Shown here one piece after another: positions 8,212 to 14,604 of a stretch of DNA of 64,000 nt. The number at the start of each line of letters is the position of its first letter. Position 1 is the first letter of the stretch. The position numbers were made by a program, and so were the translations under genes. The notes beneath the pieces were generated by a model that was given only the letters and a program-made list of their open reading frames with translations, was not told where the DNA came from and did no database searches. The DNA comes from Nocardia brasiliensis ATCC 700358 (GTDB lineage Bacteria; Actinomycetota; Actinomycetes; Mycobacteriales; Mycobacteriaceae). The stretch lies in assembly GCF_000250675.2 (NCBI RefSeq), contig NC_018681.1, positions 4,092,001 to 4,156,000 on the forward strand, written 5' to 3'.

Positions 8212-8363
8212 AAGTCGGCCGGTTCCCGGCCTGGGTTCGGATCGTCCAATTTCTCCTGGTCTTGATCGTGGTCTTCGTGGTGGCATGGTTGGCCGGGCAC
8301 GCGGTGTCGATCGACGAGCCGACGCCGCAACATCCCGGAACCGAACACGGTCATACCGACTGA
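8208..8363 (+). CDS. 51-residue membrane peptide with His-rich tail
   Basis: The GTG start lies inside the last codons of the copper chaperone gene, with its TG shared with the TGA stop, so translation is coupled. The product begins MKVGRFPAWVRIVQ, has one transmembrane segment (LLVLIVVFVVAWLAG) and ends in a short polar tail with four histidines (HP..EHGHTD). A metal-related role at the membrane beside the chaperone is plausible. I do not recognise a family, and the length falls below usual ORF cutoffs. Confidence 0.6.
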   Translation: MKVGRFPAWVRIVQFLLVLIVVFVVAWLAGHAVSIDEPTPQHPGTEHGHTD

Positions 8364-8464
8364 TGTCCGCAATCGTGCTGTAGCAGGGAACGAGGTAAGC
8401 GACGCTCGGCGCCGCTGAGCACCCGTGAATGGCGCACCACCGCCAGATGGTCGGCGGGGCAGCG

Positions 8465-9043
8465 CTATCGCGGTAGTATCGGCACGATCGATCGACTGAC
8501 CAGATCCAGGCGTTGGCAAGGGTTTTCGCGTTCGACGAGGCTGGGATCGATGAAGACGCGGATCTGGAATCCACCCTGTTCGGCCGCAAACACGACGTTG
8601 CAACCGAAAGGTTTGGAATCGCCGGCGATCCTGAATTGCCGCCCTGCGCGCTCTGCGAGCGTCACGTCTTGGAATTCGACGAGTGTCGGCTCCAGTTCGG
8701 TTTCGGTCACAGTTTCGGCTGTGGAGTACACCGTCACCGTGTAGGCGTACCGAGGCGCGTCCCAACGGCAGATTTCCTGCCTGGAGTGCAGCGGTCGCGT
8801 GATTCCGCTGTCCTCGGTCGCAGGGCGGAGGCCGACGGACTGGAGGACATCGTCGGAGATCTCGGTGCACGGATTCCACAACGTCACAGGACTTCTCGGC
8901 ATCTCGTTGTTGTTGGCGCCGCACGCAATCAGGCTCGTGGCGACCATGGTCGCCACAGCTACCGGCATGGCTCGGTGTCGCATCTTCGTGCTCGGTCTGC
9001 GGCCTCGGATCGCTCGCAGCGACGATAGGTGATTCGAATTCAT
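8465..9043 (-). CDS. DUF3558-family lipoprotein
   Basis: The protein has a lipoprotein signal (AVATMVATSLIAC, with Cys as the lipid anchor) followed by the DUF3558 pattern: NPCTEISDDVLQSVGL, a CRW strand (EICRWDAP), and a late conserved NPC (ERENPCQRL). DUF3558 lipoproteins are abundant in Nocardia and mycobacteria and have no known biochemical function. The start at 9043 was chosen because GGAGG stands 6 bases upstream. An internal ATG at 8983 would give a shorter and more typical signal peptide. It converges with the metal-peptide genes. Confidence 0.82.
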   Translation of the reverse strand: MNSNHLSSLRAIRGRRPSTKMRHRAMPVAVATMVATSLIACGANNNEMPRSPVTLWNPCTEISDDVLQSVGLRPATEDSGITRPLHSRQEICRWDAPRYAYTVTVYSTAETVTETELEPTLVEFQDVTLAERAGRQFRIAGDSKPFGCNVVFAAEQGGFQIRVFIDPSLVERENPCQRLDLVSRSIVPILPR

Positions 9044-9156
9044 GTCCGACCTCCGCGATGAACAGATAGCGGACCAGTGCATCGATCCCTCGCAGCAGTG
9101 CACCGAAACGACCGGCCCTCAAACACATTGACGTCTACGGGGGCCGGGGCGTTACA

Positions 9157-9540
9157 TCAGCCAGCACTGCCGACGTCGTTGAAAGTCACCATGTTTGATC
9201 CGGTGGCGCGCCCGCCCCGGCGGGATCCTTTCGCGTTCTTCGCCGACTCCGTGAGGCTGATGAACCGGACTGCGGTCGATTCGTCGCTGACTTGGATCTG
9301 GCCACCGGTAACTCGGCGCTGCATCAAGATCGCGCCGTGATCGTCGGTGACCAGCGCCGAGCCGCCCGGGACGAGGCTGTTCGCTGTGGGTGCGTTCGGG
9401 TCTCGGTAGTAGTCACGCCGTGAGCCATTGGCGAATCCTCGGATTGTCGTGTATGGATGATTGTGGACGGTGGTATCAGGTGCCTTCCCGGCATAAACGA
9501 CGTTGATGAAACCGTACCCATTGAGCTGTTCGACCAGCTG
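9157..9540 (-). pseudogene. Nudix hydrolase pseudogene lacking the Nudix box
   Basis: A minus-strand open frame with no start codon (an in-frame TAG sits immediately upstream at 9541-9543) reads HPYTTIRGFANGSRRDYYRD, then PGGSALVTDDHGAILMQRR, the usual N-terminal half of a Nudix domain. It then jumps directly to VTGGQIQVSDESTAVRF, which is the usual strand after the Nudix box and insert. The 23-residue catalytic box (GX5EX7REUXEEXGU) and its flanks are missing without a frame shift, about 60-70 codons by comparison with the family. The C-terminus is also atypical. It is almost certainly inactive as a hydrolase. Confidence 0.6.
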
Positions 9541-9578
9541 CTAAGGCGTGCGCACAGTGTGCATATCACGTTGGCGGG

Positions 9579-9890
9579 TCAGTAGTCGCAGCGCCAGTTG
9601 TAGGCGGTGGAGCCGCCGCGAGCGTGCAGTCCGTAGATCGTCTGGCAGTACTTCTCGATGTCGACACCCTTGAGGGCTCCGCCGCCGCCCACCAGGTAGC
9701 CGCGCCAGCCCCACCCACCGAGGTGGGGGTAGGCCAGGGTGGCACGCCATCCGACCTGCCCGTAGGTGACTTGGCACGCGACATGCATGTCGACTGGCGC
9801 TGCGGCCGCTGCTCCGCCGGCCCCGGCGATGAGCGCACCACCGCTGAGGGTGAGCGCGAGCAACATTCGCGCGAAAAGCCTTGTGTACAT
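9579..9890 (-). CDS. Secreted small cysteine-repeat protein A
   Basis: This 103-residue protein has a clear Sec signal (MYTRLFARMLLALTLSGGAL, cleaved near GAAAA-A). The mature part holds two related units of the form D-x4-C...[YG]...Y/W-x-W-R-C. In the first unit the second Cys is replaced by Gly (GWGWRGY). The second is complete (VDIEKYCQTIYG ... AYNWRC). GGAGGA stands 7 bases before the ATG, which decides the start over an upstream frame. It is 19 bp downstream of a paralogue on the same strand. The function is unknown; a small extracellular disulphide-bonded domain protein is likely. Confidence 0.78.
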   Translation of the reverse strand: MYTRLFARMLLALTLSGGALIAGAGGAAAAAPVDMHVACQVTYGQVGWRATLAYPHLGGWGWRGYLVGGGGALKGVDIEKYCQTIYGLHARGGSTAYNWRCDY

Positions 9891-9909
9891 GGTTGTTTCC
9901 TCCCGGGGG

Positions 9910-10263
9910 TCAACGCCAGCAGCGCCAGGCATAGGGGTTCCTGCTGTCATGCAGCCGGGCGTAGGCGCCGTTCCCATAGAGGATTCGGCAGCCGCCATTC
10001 ATATCGATACCGCGTGCCTGATGAATCCGGTCGTTGTAGCAACGCCAGTTGTAGGGGCCGCGGGGTGGAACGAGCTCCGGCACCCACCATGCGTCATTGC
10101 CGTTCTGTGCCTTGCACACCCGCATCAGGTCCAGCCCGCCCAGCTCCCCAGCGTGTGCTGGTCCAGCCACGACCAAGCCGCCCAAGAGGAGGCCGGTCGC
10201 GGCGATACCCGTGACGGCGATTCTTCGGACATTGGATGCGAGATCTTCTACCCGTTTGCGCAT
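9910..10263 (-). CDS. Secreted small cysteine-repeat protein B
   Basis: This 117-residue protein has a signal peptide (TGIAATGLLLGGLVVAGPAHA, cleaved after AHA). The mature part has two repeats: LDLMRVC ... PYNWRC and IDMNGGCRILYGNGAYAR ... PYAWRC. Each has a pair of Cys about 25-26 residues apart, giving four Cys. AAAGGAG precedes the ATG. It forms an operon with the paralogous protein A. The repeat resembles small D-x4-C...W-x-C domains found in secreted actinobacterial proteins, but no function can be given. Confidence 0.78.
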   Translation of the reverse strand: MRKRVEDLASNVRRIAVTGIAATGLLLGGLVVAGPAHAGELGGLDLMRVCKAQNGNDAWWVPELVPPRGPYNWRCYNDRIHQARGIDMNGGCRILYGNGAYARLHDSRNPYAWRCWR

Positions 10264-10345
10264 CTGTCACTCCTTTGCGGTCGGGAAACGCGTGTAATGC
10301 CAACTGACGCTACGGGTTCGAAGTCGCGCGCAGTATCGGACGTTT

Positions 10346-10360
10346 GACCGACTATCGGTC
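10346..10360. promoter_or_regulatory. Palindrome GACCGA-CTA-TCGGTC
   Basis: This is a perfect 6-bp inverted repeat with a 3-bp centre, in the 175-bp divergent region between the secreted protein B gene and the P-L-x-R-W repeat protein gene. It is 79 bp upstream of the latter's ATG. The size fits a TetR- or MarR-type operator. No regulator gene is adjacent. Confidence 0.35.
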
Positions 10361-10438
10361 CGGTCAGCGGACCAGGTGGTGTACGAATTCGCGGTTCGCG
10401 GCAAGGATTCAATTGAATTCTGTGGCAAGGAGTTTCAC

Positions 10439-10912
10439 ATGATCGACAATCCGGATCTGCCGCCTGCGATTCACTACGTCGTTGCGGGGGAACGGGCATC
10501 AGTTGCAGACCCCATCGAGGACCCTTCGCCGAACGCTCAGCCGGTTGACGAACCCGCTGTCGGGTCGCTGACCTTCACTGTCAGTACCGGCATCGCCGGG
10601 GATTCGGCAGATCGCGGACCGATCGACCCGCCGGAGCCGGTTGTCGGTTTCGGCGGCGAACTAACGCAGTTCCGGCCGGTCGCCGAGACGAGTGCGGTGA
10701 TCGGTCCGTTGACGGTCTCGGGTGCGGAGGGGCTGTCCAGTTTCACCGCGAAACTCGAACCGCTGCAGCGGTGGGCGAACAATCCGCTGGATCGATGGGG
10801 TGGCGACGTGGCGGGGCGGATGCTCGAGCCGCTCGATCGATGGAATGGCGATCAGCAGTCCGATGCGGTTGAGCGCAGGCTGGATCCGCTCGAACGATGG
10901 GGTGCGCAATGA
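10439..10912 (+). CDS. Putative modified-peptide precursor with four P-L-[DEQ]-R-W repeats
   Basis: This 157-residue protein has AAGGAG 6 bases before the ATG; a longer upstream frame lacks this. The first 100 residues are acidic, proline-rich and apparently unstructured, with no signal peptide. The C-terminal 50 residues carry PLQRW (108-112), PLDRW (116-120), PLDRW (131-135) and PLERW (150-154). The gene's TGA overlaps the ATG of the next gene by 4 nt; that gene encodes a JmjC/cupin oxygenase. A leader followed by repeated core motifs, coupled to one modifying enzyme, is the layout of a ribosomally made, post-translationally modified peptide or of a dedicated hydroxylase substrate. I know no named family with this motif. 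Confidence 0.7.
   Translation: MIDNPDLPPAIHYVVAGERASVADPIEDPSPNAQPVDEPAVGSLTFTVSTGIAGDSADRGPIDPPEPVVGFGGELTQFRPVAETSAVIGPLTVSGAEGLSSFTAKLEPLQRWANNPLDRWGGDVAGRMLEPLDRWNGDQQSDAVERRLDPLERWGAQ
10760..10900 (+). repeat. Four-fold coding repeat P-L-[DEQ]-R-W
   Basis: Four repeats encode P-L-acidic/amide-R-W, each followed by a small or polar residue (A, G, N, G), with spacings of 8, 15 and 19 residues between starts. Pro, Leu, Arg and Trp are invariant while the linkers vary, which indicates selection on the motif rather than recent duplication. Confidence 0.75.
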
Positions 10913-12099
10913 GCGGTGTGCGCACGCTCGGGCTGGCTGAATGGTTCGCACCACACTCGCTGGAGGAGTTCGCAGGCTCCCTTCTCGGTCGACGCCCGTT
11001 TGCCGGACCGCCGCGCCCGGAACTGGTCGAACGAGTACGGAACGCGGTGGGTATCAATGGGATCGAGGATGTTTTCGCCAAACCCGGTGTCACCGTGGAT
11101 GCCTGGTTCCATGATCTCGACGGCAGGCTCGGCTCCGCGCCCATCGAGGCGGCGACCGCGAACCGCTTCTACGCGGCCGGTACGACTCTGCTGTATCGGG
11201 CGATTCCGGAGTTCGCGCCGTTCGTCCGGGAGACCGCCGAAGCGTTCCGGCTGGCGCCCGGCGCGGTCAAATGTCAGTTGTTCTGCAGTCGTGCGGGCGG
11301 TGGAACGCGGGCGCATTTCGACGCGATCGACGTGATCACGATCCAGCTCACCGGCCGCAAGACATGGCGGATCGCACCCAACGCGTTCGCGCCCGCGCCA
11401 CTCGACGGTTGGACGACGTTGGAGACGGTTTCCCCACTGTTGCGTAACTACGCGTCCGCGCTGCCGCCCGAGGAAATACCGGACGGCGTCACCGAACACG
11501 TGCTGGAGCCGGGATCGGTTCTGCACCTCCCGCGCGGCTACTGGCACGAAACCAACTCCGCCGGCGACTCGATTTCGCTACATCTCGCGCTACTCACGCC
11601 GTTGCGTGTCGAACTGCTGTTGGCCGCGTTGAAGAGTGAGTTGTTACGTGACGAACACTGGCGGGGAGCGATGTACGACTTCGGCGATACCGGCACTGCC
11701 GCAACGCAACTGGCTGCCGATATCGCAGGCGTCGGTGACGCATTGGGCCGCCTCGATCCGGCCGACCTATTCCGTCCTGCGCTCGATGAGCATCCGGTGG
11801 AACCGGCGACGACCTTCGTCCGAGCGGGCCAGTGCGGCTTCGGCATCGACGCCGTCGACGAAACCTCCGCCCGAATCACTGTCACCGCCTACAGCTTCCG
11901 CGAAACCCGGTCCTCGCACACCCGAGTCAGCCGCGACCTGCTCCCCGCTCTGCTCTGGATAGCCGCCCTGCCCACCGGGGCCGTTCTCGATGTCACCGAC
12001 CTTCTCCGGATCACCCCGGCCCTCACCAAAATAGCCGCCCGGCAACTCCTGTCCACCCTCGAACAATCCAGGCTCATCCGCCGCACTTCCGTCGCCTGA
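10909..12099 (+). CDS. JmjC/cupin-4 2-oxoglutarate- and Fe(II)-dependent oxygenase
   Basis: This 396-residue protein has a JmjC-type double-stranded beta-helix at about residues 85-235. The iron ligands are H136 and D138 in RAHFDAID and H213 in LPRGYWHET. Following strands TIQLTGRKTWRI and SISLHLAL match the bacterial ribosomal-oxygenase (YcfD/ROX, cupin-4) pattern. The C-terminal part (about 240-396) is helical and ends in a winged-helix-like segment, as in ROX proteins. YcfD hydroxylates an arginine in ribosomal protein L16. Here the 4-nt overlap with the repeat protein suggests that protein is the substrate, with Arg or another residue of P-L-x-R-W as target. The substrate assignment is inference. 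Confidence 0.85.
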   Translation: MSGVRTLGLAEWFAPHSLEEFAGSLLGRRPFAGPPRPELVERVRNAVGINGIEDVFAKPGVTVDAWFHDLDGRLGSAPIEAATANRFYAAGTTLLYRAIPEFAPFVRETAEAFRLAPGAVKCQLFCSRAGGGTRAHFDAIDVITIQLTGRKTWRIAPNAFAPAPLDGWTTLETVSPLLRNYASALPPEEIPDGVTEHVLEPGSVLHLPRGYWHETNSAGDSISLHLALLTPLRVELLLAALKSELLRDEHWRGAMYDFGDTGTAATQLAADIAGVGDALGRLDPADLFRPALDEHPVEPATTFVRAGQCGFGIDAVDETSARITVTAYSFRETRSSHTRVSRDLLPALLWIAALPTGAVLDVTDLLRITPALTKIAARQLLSTLEQSRLIRRTSVA

Positions 12100-12130
12100 C
12101 CCACCCCGAGCCTGCTGCCTTCCTCCCGTG

Positions 12131-12757
12131 CTATGACAGTGAAAAGCCAAGTGCCCCAGCAGCGTCGACGGGTGTCGGTTGCGTCCACCGCGACAGGTAC
12201 GTCTCATTGCTCGCCAGCGACCGGGTGAGCGCCTTGTCGATATAGATCGTGCCGGCGAGATGGTCGGTTTCGTGCTGGAAGATACGGGCGGGCCAGCCGG
12301 TGATTCGTTCGACGTGACGCACGCCGTCGAGGTCGTCGTATTCGGCTTGAACGGTTTCGGGTCGGGGGACGACGGCTTGGTAGCCGGGCATGCTGAGGCA
12401 GCCTTCGTAGAAGCTGACCGGGTCGCCTGCCGCGGTGTACGACGGGTTGATGATCGTGAAGTCGGGCACCGGGATTCGTTTTCGCGCCGTCGCGATCTCC
12501 GCCGGAACTTCGGCGGTGTCGCCGATCACGGCGATCTGCAACGGGATTCCGATCTGCGGGGCGGCCAGTCCGACGCCGCGGGTCGCATGCATGGTCGCGA
12601 GCATGAGCTCGCTCAGCTCTTTCAGCACGGTGGTGTCGATCTGTCCGGTGACCGGGTCGGCGGGCCGGCGCAGCACGGGATCACCCATCGAGGCAAAGGG
12701 GGCGACGCCGCCTCGATACTTGTCCAGTAGTTCGGCAACCATGTCGGTGACGTTCAT
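12131..12757 (-). CDS. def: Peptide deformylase
   Basis: This 208-residue enzyme removes the N-formyl group from nascent peptides. All three family motifs are present: GVGLAAPQIG, EGCLSMPG (zinc Cys) and QHETDHLAG (two zinc His and the catalytic Glu). Later parts such as GTIYIDKA also fit. It is longer than the minimal enzymes because of an N-terminal extension (MNVTDMVAELLDKYRGG) typical of some actinobacterial paralogues. ATG at 12757 was chosen; the longer upstream frame is arginine-rich and atypical. It may be a second deformylase beside the housekeeping one. It converges with the oxygenase gene 31 bp away. Confidence 0.93.
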   Translation of the reverse strand: MNVTDMVAELLDKYRGGVAPFASMGDPVLRRPADPVTGQIDTTVLKELSELMLATMHATRGVGLAAPQIGIPLQIAVIGDTAEVPAEIATARKRIPVPDFTIINPSYTAAGDPVSFYEGCLSMPGYQAVVPRPETVQAEYDDLDGVRHVERITGWPARIFQHETDHLAGTIYIDKALTRSLASNETYLSRWTQPTPVDAAGALGFSLS

Positions 12758-13011
12758 TGCGGCCTTTCTGGTCCTGGTGGTTCTGCGGGGAGGGCGCGGT
12801 CGATGAGGACAGCGGCGATGGCGCCGGCTCGGCGCCCGATGAACGGGCACAGCGGTGTCACCTCATCCGCCGGTATCGACGGTGGTTTGTCGAAAGCGGC
12901 AAGCAGCCCGTGCGGTACGCAGTGCGTTTCGACACCTCGGCCACGTGCGGGGGCTGGTTCATGCCGGTGTCGTTGATGCCCTGCTCTCGCTCATGCGGCC
13001 ACGATACCCGC

Positions 13012-13074
13012 GACGATTCGTCCTACGTCAACGGTATGGAGCTGGCCGTCGACGGCGGCACCTCGGCGATCTGA
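13012..13074 (+). pseudogene. C-terminal remnant of a short-chain dehydrogenase
   Basis: The last 20 codons of the frame read DDSSYVNGMELAVDGGTSAI and stop. This is the standard end of an SDR enzyme (S-Y-V-x-G-x-E-L-x-V-D-G-G). Nothing upstream in any frame continues the SDR fold, so only the 3' end survives. The surrounding 12758-13176 stretch holds no intact gene that I can support. Confidence 0.6.
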
Positions 13075-13176
13075 ATGGTCAGCGGCCGGGGCTCGGCGCT
13101 TCGCGGCCCGGTCGGCGGCACGCCGATCCGATACCCTGGGCGCTGCACTGGAGATTGTCGGATGTGAGGAAGTTTT

Positions 13177-13278
13177 ATGGGAAGCGTTGTTCTCGACGTT
13201 GTCGCGTTGCTCGCAAATCGTGCGGCGATGTTCTGGAACTGGATGGCCACCGGCTCGTCCGGATTCCCGCCGCTCTGA
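13177..13278 (+). CDS. 33-residue peptide ORF in a compact transcription unit
   Basis: The short frame starts MGSVVLDVVALLANRAAMF and ends WNWMATGSSGFPPL. GAGGAAG stands about 5 bases before the ATG. A TACCCT element near 13132-13137 could be a -10 box, and a strong intrinsic terminator begins 17 bp after the stop. The product is short and hydrophobic and resembles no toxin or leader that I know. Alternatively the transcript, about 190 nt, is a regulatory RNA and the ORF is incidental. The terminator is the strongest part of the evidence. Confidence 0.4.
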   Translation: MGSVVLDVVALLANRAAMFWNWMATGSSGFPPL

Positions 13279-13294
13279 TTTCGCGGCAGTCGCG

Positions 13295-13330
13295 AACGCC
13301 CTGGTCTGTGGACCGGGGCGTTTGTGTTTT
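13295..13330 (+). terminator. Rho-independent terminator after the 33-codon ORF
   Basis: AACGCCCTGGTC pairs fully (one G-T) with GACCGGGGCGTT across a TGTG loop. The 12-bp stem is followed by TGTGTTTT. Strong U-tailed terminators are rare in DNA of this composition. Confidence 0.75.
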
Positions 13331-13596
13331 CGCAGGCTTGCCCCAAGATCGCTGCGGGGTTGGGGCTTCCGTACCGAGGTCGTGCTGTGGGTGGCACTCG
13401 GCGCGATCGCGCTGCTGACCGAGCAAGAACGTTGCTCGGACGCGATCACCACTGCTGCGCAACGGTTTCCGTACCTGGTCGATCTTGCCGTCGTCTGCGC
13501 GGTGCCGATGCCACACGATCCGAGGCGGACAGCCGCTTACGAGTGAGGCCGGCGCCAACAGTGTTTGCATCGTGCACTCGGGGCGACGCCGCCGGG
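13331..13596. other. Stretch without a supportable gene
   Basis: One plus-strand frame (GTG near 13381 to TGA at 13546) reads VLWVALGAIALLTEQERC and on to RRTAAYE. It has no good ribosome binding site and no recognisable family, so it may be a fragment. Nothing else was seen. Confidence 0.3.
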
Positions 13597-14604
13597 TCAG
13601 TCCGATAAGGCGAAGACCGTGTAGCCGCCGATCTCGATGCCGTCGATCACCTGGGTGAGCTGATGTACATAAATGGCCCCGTCACGCGGGCTCGCCACGT
13701 GAAAGACGGCGTCGCGTTTGCACCCCGGGGCGAGCGTCGATTCCGCGAGCACATGACTGTCGAAGCTCTCGCCGCGGCGCCGGAACAGCTGTTCGGTGGT
13801 TCGGTCGTCGAATGGCTCGAATGGCTCGTCGTTGCCGAAACCTTCGAAGTGGACGCCGATCGGTTCGCCTGCGCTGACTTCGACGTCGTACCGGAGCAGC
13901 AGACGACGGCGTTTCGGGTCGTCGACGTGCGTGCACAGGTCTGCCAGAGTTGTTCCCAACGCATGCGTGAGCTGCGGGGTCAACCCATTGATCCGCCAGC
14001 TGCGCAGCGTCAGCCAGGTCACTGCGTCGAAGTCGAACGGGTTGGTGACCGTCAATATCTTGGTGCCCTCGGTCGCGGGCGGGTCGACGACCAGATTTCG
14101 TTGACCAACGTGACGATCGAGATCGGCCCGCCAGGGGAATTCGACCTTCTCTTCGAGACTTTCGGCATGCACGAGCAGGCATTGATGGGTACCGAAATCC
14201 AACCTCGGTGTCCACGGTGTTGTGCACTCCATGGTTTCCGCGGCGCCAGGCGGCAGCGGCTTCGGTTTCGATTGACCGATCCACGTGATGTCGGTCAGGG
14301 CGCCCAGACTCGGTCTGGCGTAATAGAAGTTCAGCTTTGTGCCCAAAGCTGTGCCCAAGCCGGACAAGTTCTGCACAGTCGCGGTGAGGGTTGCCGGAGT
14401 ATCGGGTGGTACCCAGCCGGTCACCGGATCGGTGGTGGACAGCGCGATGAAAGGTGAACAGTAGTAAACGGTTCCGTAGGGGAGCGGGCGTCCGTCACCG
14501 GTATCGGAGTAGTCATATCCGAGCACGAGCTTGGAACCAGGTTGCAGCGGGGGATGCTCGTCGTCGTGTTCTTGCATTGTCGTACCGTCCTTTTCGAGCG
14601 TCAT
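13597..14604 (-). CDS. Hypothetical beta-rich protein, coupled to upstream 693-residue protein
   Basis: This 335-residue protein has no signal peptide or membrane segment. The sequence alternates short hydrophobic strands with Pro/Thr-rich turns (VPPDTPATLTATVQNLSG, PCGAAETMECTTPW-like stretches, FEGFGNDEPFEPFDDR). Its early part (LTATVQNLSGLGTALGTKLNFYYA) looks like a CARDB/immunoglobulin-type strand pair. Two possible starts exist: 14604, which overlaps the upstream stop by 4 nt (ATGA), and 14577 after AAAGGA. I chose the coupled one. It is co-translated with the larger neighbour, so they probably act together. Function is unknown. Confidence 0.65.
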   Translation of the reverse strand: MTLEKDGTTMQEHDDEHPPLQPGSKLVLGYDYSDTGDGRPLPYGTVYYCSPFIALSTTDPVTGWVPPDTPATLTATVQNLSGLGTALGTKLNFYYARPSLGALTDITWIGQSKPKPLPPGAAETMECTTPWTPRLDFGTHQCLLVHAESLEEKVEFPWRADLDRHVGQRNLVVDPPATEGTKILTVTNPFDFDAVTWLTLRSWRINGLTPQLTHALGTTLADLCTHVDDPKRRRLLLRYDVEVSAGEPIGVHFEGFGNDEPFEPFDDRTTEQLFRRRGESFDSHVLAESTLAPGCKRDAVFHVASPRDGAIYVHQLTQVIDGIEIGGYTVFALSD

